NCBI GenBank assembly: GCA_964573885.1
Contig: CAZNLL010000083.1
Coordinates: 1-17,513, forward strand
Direction of reading: 5' to 3'
DNA from: CAZNLL01 sp964573885
GTDB taxonomy: Bacteria > Desulfobacterota > DSM-4660 > Desulfatiglandales > Desulfatiglandaceae
Length of the DNA stretch: 17,513 bases
The position numbers and the translations under genes were made by a program. The notes below the pieces were generated by a model. It was not told the origin of the DNA, ran no database searches, and saw only the letters and a list, made by a program, of their open reading frames with translations. Numbering within the stretch: position 1 is the stretch's first letter; every line of letters begins with the position of its first letter. This document shows positions 1-6,973 of this stretch, in pieces.

Positions 1-448
1 TCTGGGTGATGATACTGTCTGAGACCTTTTCTGATTTGTTGACGGCCTTAAACATAAGTCAGGGGAAAAAGGCCTTTCTTTCTAAGGGAGGCCCCTTAAT
101 TAGAAGCTGTGATCGAGTAACCACCTGAAACATCTATATATATGAATATTACGGTCGCAATATTACCCAAGCAGAAGGGATCTGTCAAGAAAAATATTAT
201 AATCTTTATTCTATTTGGGCCCCTTGTTTTAGTCAAAACTGAAACCTATTAAATATAGAACCAAAATAATAAAAAAAATGATAAAATATATTAAATTTAG
301 TTTTTAAATTATTAAAAAACATTTTAAGGGAGCGCATATCCGCTGGAAGTCGAGCCTTTCTTCTTGAAATACGGAAGATTTAGCCCCTTTTTATATGATG
401 GTAAGGGCAAAAGGGCTTTCTAAATATTATAATTGTTATAAATTTTAT
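1..448. other. AT-rich non-coding leader region
   Basis: No convincing coding sequence is visible on either strand. The stretch from about 180 to 330 is almost entirely A and T, in sharp contrast to the GC-rich genes that follow. It holds several dyads. One is a hairpin with a 6-bp stem at 83-88/93-98. A second is an imperfect 20-bp palindrome at 145-164 with AATATT arms. A third is a potential stem pairing 382-391 with 409-417 (GCCCC-TTTT against AAAAGGGC, one bulged base). A TATAAT-like hexamer at 428-433 has no good -35 partner. The region probably serves as an upstream regulatory or UP-element region for the promoter at 449, or is a remnant of transferred DNA; I cannot tell which. Confidence 0.5.
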
Positions 449-477
449 TTGACTTTTCTCTCACCTTTGACTATAAA
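449..477 (+). promoter_or_regulatory. sigma70-type promoter for the ferredoxin/AOR-like operon
   Basis: TTGACT at 449-454 and TATAAA at 472-477 are separated by exactly 17 bases, close to the sigma70 consensus. An A/T-rich tract lies immediately upstream, as expected of an UP element. Transcription would begin near 484, giving a 5' leader of roughly 88 bases before the ferredoxin start at 572. The leader contains a short inverted pair (482-486 with 517-521), too weak to call a riboswitch. The promoter is inferred from sequence only. Confidence 0.6.
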
Positions 478-571
478 ATTTCCGGATTCTGACGGGTCCA
501 AGGCGGGGAAATATTCTCCGGTGTATCGTTTCGCATGATGGCTTAAATGTATTCAAAAAGGGAGATCAGGT

Positions 572-925
572 ATGGGCATTAAGATTGATCCATTGAAGTG
601 TACGGCCTGCATGGCCTGTGAACTGGCCTGCGGATACCACCGTGATGATGCCTTCGCGTTCTTATCCTCCTGCATTGTCCCGTACAGGGCTCGTGAGAAA
701 AAGAACTACTTCGGGGTAATTCTGAAAGAGGAAGACAGCCTGGTGGTTGCGCGACCGGAGGGACTGGAAATCAATAAAATCGGGGAAGAACAGGATCCTG
801 AGAAAGAAGCGGACGCCTCGGCAAAACCCATGTTGTTGAGGGAGGCCTGCGACCTTTGCGAGGACATGGAAGGTGGGCCCATGTGTATAAAATTTTGTCC
901 GGTGGATGCCATCTCTGTGGACTAG
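572..925 (+). CDS. 8-cysteine (2x[4Fe-4S]) ferredoxin, AOR-associated type
   Basis: A small cytoplasmic electron carrier of 117 residues. The first cluster motif is C10-x2-C13-x2-C16-x3-C20 and the second is C93-x2-C96-x8-C105-x3-C109 followed by Pro, so all eight ligands for two [4Fe-4S] clusters are present. The halves are separated by about 72 residues, containing an acidic patch around residues 70-82; in a classic bacterial ferredoxin the gap is far shorter. This layout is typical of the iron-sulfur subunits encoded next to aldehyde:ferredoxin oxidoreductases. An AGGGAG ribosome site at 559-564 with 7-base spacing supports the ATG. The AOR-like gene begins 19 bases after the stop, so the two are very probably a co-translated pair. 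The function beyond electron transfer is inferred from that pairing. Confidence 0.9.
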   Translation: MGIKIDPLKCTACMACELACGYHRDDAFAFLSSCIVPYRAREKKNYFGVILKEEDSLVVARPEGLEINKIGEEQDPEKEADASAKPMLLREACDLCEDMEGGPMCIKFCPVDAISVD

Positions 926-944
926 CACCTAAGGAGAGAAAGCT

Positions 945-2267
945 ATGGAATACTTGTCATCCGATAAAGTAGGCATTATTGATCTGGCCACCCGAGAAAT
1001 CCAGGAAGAAGATCTGGATGAGGAACTTGTAAAGGAAAAAATCGGGGGCGCAGGCATCACCCAAGCCTTATATAACCGGTTTGAGGACGAGGATCCTGTG
1101 GTGCTGGGGGCGGGATTGCTTTGCGGCACTTTGGTTCCTGCATCAGCGCTGGGCGTCATGACCGCCAAAAGCCCTGTCACAGGGAAGATGTGCCATGTGC
1201 CATTGACCCTGGATGCCGGTGTAGAGCTGAAGTATTCTGGTTTTGACTATATCGTCATTAAGGGGACCGCCTCCGAACCCATATATCTGTGGATCCATGA
1301 CGGGATCGCAGATGTTGAGGATGCCAAGGATTTGTGGGGCAAGGATGTGTGGGCCTCGACGGATTATGTGCGTGAGACCATGGGTGATGACCTGATTCAG
1401 GTCCTGGCGATCGGTGAAGCCGGGGAATCGGGATCGGAAATTGCCCAGGTCTGCATCAACTACTGGGCCAGTGCCGACCGGATGGGTTTCGGGAATCTTT
1501 TGGGAAAGAAGAAAGTGAAACTCATCGCCCTCAGGGGGATGGGGCTCCTGGAGATAGCCGAGCCTGAGGAGATGATTGACGCCTGTCAGGCCTTGCTCAC
1601 AGAAGTAAAGTCCGGAGCCTTTGCCGGGAAAAAAGGGATCGGGGAGCTGGCAACGGCCATTGGCGAGGAGGATTTGGGCGACTGGATCGCTCCCCTGGTG
1701 CACAGGCACAGTGCCTGTTTCAATACCCCCTTTGCCAGTAACACCTTTGTTTTTCTGGACGAGGACCCCTCCAAGGTGGAGGAGAGCGCGGTCCCTGAAC
1801 CCGGGTTTTTGCTCACAGACATTTACGGATTGTTGGGGCTTAAGGGGTTGGGCCTTTCGGCGGCCGACGCTTGCGGCATCTTGAAGGCGTGTGCCAAGTC
1901 CGGCGTCGACCCGGCGGCAGTGGCCGAGCTCTGTGAAAAGTCTCAAAAAAAGGACCCGGAGGAGATCAAGGGGTCGCTGCTCGATTTAAAAGGCCCCGTT
2001 GAGAGTGTGGGACAAGGTCCTTTCAGTCCTTGGGCCCCTCAAAAACCCTTGTCCAAGGAATTCGGGCTCCCCGAGGACGGGAGCGAAGACAGCACCTGGT
2101 GGATGCGGCGCCAGGGGGTGGCCTATATTTTCGGCATTCACCCTATCTTCGCCCTCATGTCGCCGGCGTTGAGCGAGGAAAAACTCATCGAGTTGGCCAA
2201 TATCGGGACGGATCTCGATTTCGCCGCCGAGACCCTGGATCAAGTCATTTCGGAAATCACGGGCTGA
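945..2267 (+). CDS. Short, cofactor-site-degenerate aldehyde:ferredoxin oxidoreductase family protein
   Basis: Residues 1-200 follow the AOR N-terminal domain: GGAG near 34-37, a KSPxTG motif at 75-80, the ELKxxGxD segment near 94-101, and the GEAGE and DRMGFGNLLG segments that replace the family's GPAGEN and RAAGRGG. The protein has 440 residues against roughly 600 for active AORs; about 130-160 residues are missing from the C-terminal half. The cluster motif CxxCxxxC is reduced to C258 with Thr and Ser at the other two positions. The DxxGLD motif reads D308-A-C-G-I-L, and the last Cys ligand (GLC) appears as G397-I-H399. The Arg and Asn segments that contact tungstopterin are also changed. 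The frame is open and starts with an AAGGAG site at 930-935. It is thus probably a non-tungsten scaffold or regulatory paralogue, not a working AOR. The family call is firm; the loss of cofactor is inferred from alignment by eye. Confidence 0.85.
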   Translation: MEYLSSDKVGIIDLATREIQEEDLDEELVKEKIGGAGITQALYNRFEDEDPVVLGAGLLCGTLVPASALGVMTAKSPVTGKMCHVPLTLDAGVELKYSGFDYIVIKGTASEPIYLWIHDGIADVEDAKDLWGKDVWASTDYVRETMGDDLIQVLAIGEAGESGSEIAQVCINYWASADRMGFGNLLGKKKVKLIALRGMGLLEIAEPEEMIDACQALLTEVKSGAFAGKKGIGELATAIGEEDLGDWIAPLVHRHSACFNTPFASNTFVFLDEDPSKVEESAVPEPGFLLTDIYGLLGLKGLGLSAADACGILKACAKSGVDPAAVAELCEKSQKKDPEEIKGSLLDLKGPVESVGQGPFSPWAPQKPLSKEFGLPEDGSEDSTWWMRRQGVAYIFGIHPIFALMSPALSEEKLIELANIGTDLDFAAETLDQVISEITG

Positions 2268-2316
2268 TGATGGGCCTGAGTGGCTTGCGTCTTCAGCGGT
2301 TCTGATCTTTGCTTTC

Positions 2317-3621
2317 ATGAACCTTTACGAGGAATTTAAGGCCCTCAACAAGAGGCTGATTCGGGGAGAGGCTGTCCCTTTCTTCCGCGCCCCAGGGCGG
2401 AAAGAGGACCACCGGATTTCACCCCATGATGACAGGCCCTTGCACTATCCCAGGATAGGCATCTACAACGGCGCCGGGGCATCCCATTCCTGGATGTGGT
2501 TTGTTGAGATTTTTGATGGGATGGGGTTTTATGACTTGGTCTTTCTGGATGAAAGGGCGGTAAGGACAGGAGGCCTGGAAGGCCTGGATGTTCTCGCTGT
2601 ATCGGGGGGTGACACCTTTGCCATAGCTGAAGCCCTTGGGCGGGAGGGAGCCCGCAGGCTTTCGGCGTTTATCCGCGGCGGCGGGCTCTATCTCGGGTCC
2701 TGTGCCGGGGCCTACCTTCCCCTCCATTCCTCCAAGGCCCATCTTAAGGAATTCAATTATGTGCGTGCAAAGATCAGCAACCTCACCGCAGCCCTTCCAG
2801 ACGCTCGATGCCTGAGAGAGAAGTTCTGCACCCCTTACGGGTGTTCTTTTGTATTTCATCCTGTGAGGGAAACACTGGAGCTGACCCCCAGCGGCGTTAT
2901 CCCCTTTGAGGGCATCGGATCTTTTTTGGCCCCTCTTTACGGTGGTCCACCGATGGTTCCTCTGGACGGGGTGGAGGTCTTGGCCACTTACAGTGGTTTT
3001 ACCGATAAAACCCTTTTTCTTGTAGACAAGGACACTGCCCGAAATACGGTGCTCCACAAAGCGGCAGCGGTGAGGAAAACCCTGGGGGCGGGGCATTTGT
3101 ATCTCTTCGGGCCCCATTTTGAGCATCCCGGTTTTCCCATAGCCAATCAACTCCTGGCCGAGGTCATTTACTGGGAAGCCGGGAGGGAGCGGCCCCTTGG
3201 CCGAACCGATGAAAAAGGCCCACAAGCCCGGACCCTGCTGCGAAATGTGAAGCGAGAGGTGAGCAACGCCCGCATTGTAGCCGCAGGCCTTGAAACCATG
3301 CCTGTCCAGTGGAAGATCGGCAATAAGGTCTATGACCCCACCAAGATCAGGGTGTTCCTGGAGGCGGTCTGGAAGAGGCTAAGGCGCCTCGAAAGGCGAA
3401 AAGCCTTGAGGCTTGTGGAAACACAGGAAAACAGGACGGTCGTTTCCGCCGCCAGGGTTGCCTCTATCCTGAGGGATATGAGAAGGGACATGAAGGGGGA
3501 GGGAGTGAGCCCTCAAAAGGCCGCTGAGCTTTTCAGGGCCTTAAACCAGACATGCACCTTTTTCTTGGAAAGCTATTTCTCGGCGGAGCTGGAGCGGTTC
3601 ATGGAGGAGCCCCTGGAGTGA
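2317..3621 (+). CDS. Class I glutamine-amidotransferase-like protein, biotin-protein-ligase N-terminal (BPL_N) type
   Basis: 434 residues. The first ~290 residues resemble the BPL_N domain: a GIYNGAGAS strand-loop at 48-56, SGGD at 96-99, a nucleophile elbow GSCAGAY with C129, and GPHFEHP at 265-271 supplying a His267-x-Glu269 pair, so a Cys-His-Glu triad of the class I amidotransferase fold is plausible. Residues ~300-434 form a basic, helical C-terminal extension that I do not recognise. No biotin ligase catalytic domain follows, so biotinylation is unlikely; stand-alone BPL_N proteins have no settled function. The gene starts 49 bases after the AOR-like stop and precedes the cytochromes by 55 bases, with no terminator seen, which suggests one transcript. 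The substrate is unknown. Confidence 0.75.
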   Translation: MNLYEEFKALNKRLIRGEAVPFFRAPGRKEDHRISPHDDRPLHYPRIGIYNGAGASHSWMWFVEIFDGMGFYDLVFLDERAVRTGGLEGLDVLAVSGGDTFAIAEALGREGARRLSAFIRGGGLYLGSCAGAYLPLHSSKAHLKEFNYVRAKISNLTAALPDARCLREKFCTPYGCSFVFHPVRETLELTPSGVIPFEGIGSFLAPLYGGPPMVPLDGVEVLATYSGFTDKTLFLVDKDTARNTVLHKAAAVRKTLGAGHLYLFGPHFEHPGFPIANQLLAEVIYWEAGRERPLGRTDEKGPQARTLLRNVKREVSNARIVAAGLETMPVQWKIGNKVYDPTKIRVFLEAVWKRLRRLERRKALRLVETQENRTVVSAARVASILRDMRRDMKGEGVSPQKAAELFRALNQTCTFFLESYFSAELERFMEEPLE

Positions 3622-3676
3622 AGGGCCCGGGATCTTCAAAGAAACAGGCACCCATGTTTTCTGCGGGGGTGAATCG

Positions 3677-4567
3677 TTGAAGGGTTTTTCTGGAAAAGGG
3701 AAGGGGAAAGTACCGGCAGGGAAGGCGGTCTTTTGGGCCGCTATTCTCTTTTTATGCCTTCCGTGCCTTACCCCGGCCCCGGGGCATGCAGAGGCCGTAA
3801 ACCGTGGTTCTTCCTGGTTCGTGGATCTGAAAGCCTATGCAGAGGCCGCCCACGGCACCCTGACTTGCGAAGAGTGCCATGGTACCATGAAAGAGGGGGA
3901 TAAGAAACACCCGAACTTGGAGGATGCGGCCTTCCTTAAAAAAGAGGCAAGCCGGGTGTATGACTATGGACGTTGCAAGACGTGCCACCGCAACAGCTAT
4001 GAACGTTACCTCCTGGGGGAACATGCCAAGGCCTTGAAAAAGGAAAGGGAACGGGAGGTTGCAAGCGGGGGTCCGTCTACCGGGGAAAAGAGGGCGCCTA
4101 CTTGTGGCGACTGTCACTCTGCCCACTATGATCGATCACATCTGTCCAAAGTGGAGATCGGCAGAGAAATGGTACAGGTCTGTGGAACCTGTCATGCCGC
4201 CCAGGCCAAGACCTATTTGGAAAACTACCACGGCAAGGCGGCCGTCAATCTTGGGGATGATAATTCGGCCTATTGCACGGACTGTCATGGAGCTCATCAC
4301 TGTGTGTCTCTGAAAAAGAAGGAAGCCGCCCTGCGGGCCTGTGAACGGTGTCATCAGGAAGCCTCCGCAAACTTCACCCAGTTCGTGATCCACCCAACGG
4401 TTCAGGACCTGGACGAGGATGACAGGGAGAAGCGCTTCCGGGTGGCGGTCATTAAGGTGATTTCCCTGATCATGTCCATTCTGGTCATTGCCGTTGTGGT
4501 CTTCTTTTATGGTCACAGCTTTTTGTGGTTACTGAGAGATTTGCACGAAAGGTTGAGGAAACACTAG
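3677..4567 (+). CDS. Hexahaem c-type cytochrome with C-terminal membrane anchor
   Basis: 296 residues, starting with TTG after a G-rich ribosome site. Residues 1-40 form a signal peptide: a lysine/glycine-rich head, a hydrophobic core at about 17-32 and a PGHAEA cleavage region. Six CxxCH haem sites lie at residues 64-68, 100-104, 143-147, 169-173, 200-204 and 222-226. Extra histidines such as H59, H78, H116 and H207-208 may be distal ligands. A single hydrophobic helix at ~256-279 followed by a basic tail anchors the domain, leaving the haems in the periplasm. The architecture resembles NapC/NrfH-like or doubled-CxxCH cytochromes, but I cannot assign a named family. The cytochrome b gene follows 2 bases after the stop, so the two are probably subunits of one complex. 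Confidence 0.88.
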   Translation: MKGFSGKGKGKVPAGKAVFWAAILFLCLPCLTPAPGHAEAVNRGSSWFVDLKAYAEAAHGTLTCEECHGTMKEGDKKHPNLEDAAFLKKEASRVYDYGRCKTCHRNSYERYLLGEHAKALKKEREREVASGGPSTGEKRAPTCGDCHSAHYDRSHLSKVEIGREMVQVCGTCHAAQAKTYLENYHGKAAVNLGDDNSAYCTDCHGAHHCVSLKKKEAALRACERCHQEASANFTQFVIHPTVQDLDEDDREKRFRVAVIKVISLIMSILVIAVVVFFYGHSFLWLLRDLHERLRKH

Positions 4568-4569
4568 TC

Positions 4570-5304
4570 ATGGCAGGGAAGAGCGAGAGACAGGAGGCAT
4601 ATGAACGGTTCTGTGTGCTCCACAGGTTTTTGCACCTTGTGGCCATGCTCGGCTTCACAGGGCTGGCCCTGACTGGTTTTTCCCTGAAATTCAGTGCCCA
4701 GGGCTGGGCCCAGGCGGTGGTATTCCTCTTAGGGGGACTGGACCACGTGAGATACCTGCATCGCTACTGCGCCGTTGTCACTTACGCATGTGTGGTGGCC
4801 CATGCACTCTGGCTGCTCTATTTCAAATTCTTGTTAAAGGGGAGTCTAACCGGGCCTCAGTCCCTTTTTCCACGCTTTAAGGATCTGAAAGACCTTTTTC
4901 AACACATGGCCTATTTCTTTGGGAAAGGCGGGCAGCCGCGGTTCAATCGGTTCACCTACTGGGAGAAATTCGATTACTTGGCCATTTTTCTGGGCATGAA
5001 CACCATGGGGCTGACGGGCGTGGTCTTATGGTTTCCGGAGTTCTTTTCTCGATTAATACCGGGTTATTTCGTCAACGTCGCTCAGGTGCTTCATGTCTAT
5101 GAAGCCATCATGGCCGTGGCCCTCAAATTCGTGGTCCATATCATATCCGCACACCTCAGGCCCGAGGTCTTTCCCTTGGAGAAGAGCATCTTCAACGGCA
5201 AGACCACCAGAGAAAAGATTATGAGAGAACATCCCGGGGAGTGGGATGTGATATGCCGTGGCTTGGAGGAGACGGGATCTGAGGTTCCTTCTGAAAAACT
5301 GTGA
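4570..5304 (+). CDS. Membrane cytochrome b subunit (cytochrome b561 / formate dehydrogenase gamma-like)
   Basis: 244 residues from the ATG at 4570, two bases after the upstream stop; a GTG at 4525 would add 15 residues but would overlap the cytochrome c gene. A GAGG site at 4555-4558 fits the ATG. Four hydrophobic helices are visible, at ~18-38, ~66-88, ~135-155 and ~172-193. Histidines inside or beside them (H18, H22, H64, H78, H175, H190, H195) are candidates for two b-haems. The layout is that of small four-helix cytochrome b subunits which pass electrons between periplasmic partners and (mena)quinone. The C-terminal segment is hydrophilic and probably cytoplasmic. With cytochrome c genes on both sides, it likely docks them to the quinone pool. 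Confidence 0.85.
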   Translation: MAGKSERQEAYERFCVLHRFLHLVAMLGFTGLALTGFSLKFSAQGWAQAVVFLLGGLDHVRYLHRYCAVVTYACVVAHALWLLYFKFLLKGSLTGPQSLFPRFKDLKDLFQHMAYFFGKGGQPRFNRFTYWEKFDYLAIFLGMNTMGLTGVVLWFPEFFSRLIPGYFVNVAQVLHVYEAIMAVALKFVVHIISAHLRPEVFPLEKSIFNGKTTREKIMREHPGEWDVICRGLEETGSEVPSEKL

Positions 5305-5317
5305 GAAGAGGCAACCC

Positions 5318-6760
5318 TTGAAGAGATTCATCGTCTTGGCTTTCATGATCATCGGCTCTGTGGTGACCGCCTCAGAAGTTGGGGGGGAAGAGACAGAGAT
5401 GATGCCTCCAGTCATGGAGGGGAAAGAACGGGTTTGTTTGGACTGCCATCGCTGCGCCAACGTCAACACAAACGAAGGGGTGTTGGACTCCCGTGCCCTC
5501 TGTCTGGAATGTCATGGAAAGGAGGCCTGCAAGAAGGAGGTAAAGGAACACCATATCTCACTCATGCTTACTCCCGACTCCTTTAAAGGAAGCCGTCACC
5601 AGTATGTAGCCTGCATTCAGTGCCATACGGATGTGGCCAGGTCTCCCCACAAGTTCGAAACAGGGGCCCAGTGTCTGGACTGCCATCCGGTGCATGGTGG
5701 GGAGACGGCCAATGCGCCCCATCTCCGGGTGAGCTGCCAGGCCTGTCATCGTAAATCAAAGTTCGTTGTCCTCGACAAGAACGCAGACCGGGTCAGACTA
5801 TCCCGGGTTGATGACCATAAGGTGCCTATCCCATTGACGGATCATGGTCTCCCAGATGTAAGTGACCAGGATTTTTGCAAAAGGTGCCATAACCCCCGGA
5901 ACCAGGTTGGGGCCTCGAGCGTGGTCCTACCCTCAAAAAGCTTTCTCTGTATCCTGTGCCACAATGCCCCTTTGGTTATGGGCCATGGCCTTTTTTGGGC
6001 GGCCTTCCTGATATTTATCTTTGGGGTGTTTCTCACACTTCGGTTCTGGTTCAAAGGGAGTGTTCAGGGCGAGGAGGATTCACTCCACCGGAAGATAGCC
6101 CTTACTTCGGAGACAGTGTGGCAGGCCATATTTTCGAGGGAGATTTTTTCTATCCTCAAGGTGGTGGTGCTGGACGTTTTTCTCCAGCGCAGAATCCTCC
6201 AGGAGAGTGTAAAGAGATGGGCCATACACTCCCTCATCTATTTGGCCATTGTGGCACGCCTGGCCCTGAGTCTCGTCACCTATTTTGCGTACCGAATCAG
6301 CCCGGACAGTGCGCTTGCAGTGGCGCTGATAGACAAAAATAGTCCCTTTACGGCCTTTGTTTATGATTTCCTGGGTCTTCTTATTTTGGTGGGCCTGGTC
6401 TGGGCGGCCTTGCAACGCTTTGTTTTCAGGCCGGTTTATGTGGCAAGGGAGAGCCAAGACAACATTGCCCTCTGCATGATAGGCTTGCTAATCCTTTTGG
6501 GTTTCTTTCTAGAGGGAGCGAGGATTTTGATGACCGGGCTCCCCTCAGATGTGGCGGTCTATTCCTTTATCGGTTACCCCACGGCACGACTGCTGGATCT
6601 CTTTCAATGGAAATGGATCGGTGTGTATCAATACCTCTGGTATGCCCACGCCATCCTGGGAGCGGCGCTGGTCGCCTATTTGCCCTTTGGTAAGATGAAG
6701 CACGTCTTCAATACCCCGCTCACGCTCGTGTTGCATCACCGCTCCGAGCCCTCTCAGTAG
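5318..6760 (+). CDS. Heptahaem cytochrome c fused to NarI/TmcC-like membrane cytochrome b
   Basis: 480 residues from the TTG at 5318. That start has an AGAGG site 6-7 bases upstream and gives a clean signal peptide (KRF head, hydrophobic core at ~4-17). A GTG at 5258 is possible but would place 20 charged residues first and overlap the cytochrome b gene. Seven CxxCH motifs start at residues 40, 62, 99, 119, 140, 187 and 212. A hydrophobic helix at ~222-241 and about four more to residue ~470 form a second domain like the respiratory nitrate reductase gamma/HdrE/TmcC family, with histidines near helix ends. The periplasmic haem chain and quinone-reactive module are thus on one polypeptide. Together with the preceding genes this makes 13 c-haems and two b-type membrane units. 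The fold assignment of the second half is by hydropathy and context. Confidence 0.82.
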   Translation: MKRFIVLAFMIIGSVVTASEVGGEETEMMPPVMEGKERVCLDCHRCANVNTNEGVLDSRALCLECHGKEACKKEVKEHHISLMLTPDSFKGSRHQYVACIQCHTDVARSPHKFETGAQCLDCHPVHGGETANAPHLRVSCQACHRKSKFVVLDKNADRVRLSRVDDHKVPIPLTDHGLPDVSDQDFCKRCHNPRNQVGASSVVLPSKSFLCILCHNAPLVMGHGLFWAAFLIFIFGVFLTLRFWFKGSVQGEEDSLHRKIALTSETVWQAIFSREIFSILKVVVLDVFLQRRILQESVKRWAIHSLIYLAIVARLALSLVTYFAYRISPDSALAVALIDKNSPFTAFVYDFLGLLILVGLVWAALQRFVFRPVYVARESQDNIALCMIGLLILLGFFLEGARILMTGLPSDVAVYSFIGYPTARLLDLFQWKWIGVYQYLWYAHAILGAALVAYLPFGKMKHVFNTPLTLVLHHRSEPSQ

Positions 6761-6818
6761 AGAACCTGCTGTTGTGCCCTTGCAAGGTGCAGTGCCCGAT
6801 GCCTTAGGAATAGGAGAA

Positions 6819-6935
6819 CGGTTTCTTTGCCTTCGCTTCGCTCGGCGCAGGCCCACCGCTTTGCGGTGGATCCCGGTTTCTTTGCCTTCGCTTCGCTCGG
6901 CGCAGGCCCACCGCTTTGCGGTGGATCCCGGTTTC
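6819..6935 (+). repeat. Perfect 55-bp tandem repeat with internal hairpins (REP-like)
   Basis: Two identical 55-base units (6819-6873 and 6874-6928) are followed by the first 7 bases of a third. Each unit carries a perfect 7-bp stem with a TTT loop: 6853-6859 pairs with 6863-6869, and 6908-6914 pairs with 6918-6924. The unit sits in the only sizeable gap (213 bases) inside the redox gene cluster. Its base composition and dyad are like dispersed repetitive extragenic palindromes. In the transcript the hairpins could stabilise the upstream mRNA or dampen read-through into the HdrD-like gene. No transposase or target duplication is visible, and there are no spacers, so this is not a CRISPR. Confidence 0.9.
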
Positions 6936-6973
6936 ATAGAACTAAAGTGATACAATAATTTTAGGTGGCAAAA

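Noticed and set aside
382..420. Rho-independent terminator of an upstream gene
   Set aside because: A bulged stem with a 17-base loop is followed by only three Ts. The fit is poor, and no upstream gene is visible.
484..571. Riboswitch or leader-peptide attenuator in the 5' leader
   Set aside because: Only one 5-bp inverted pair is present, with no known aptamer core and no terminator-like stem with T-run.
945..2267. Frameshifted or truncated AOR pseudogene
   Set aside because: The frame is continuous, has a good ribosome site, and recognisable AOR segments occur from the first to the last domain. The shortening is an internal loss, so a degenerate paralogue fits better.
2317..3621. Biotin-protein ligase
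   Set aside because: Only the BPL_N amidotransferase-like part is seen; the biotin-binding catalytic domain and its GRGRxxR-type motif are missing.
6819..6935. Possible CRISPR array
   Set aside because: The two 55-base copies are directly adjacent, with no spacers between them, and no cas genes are present.
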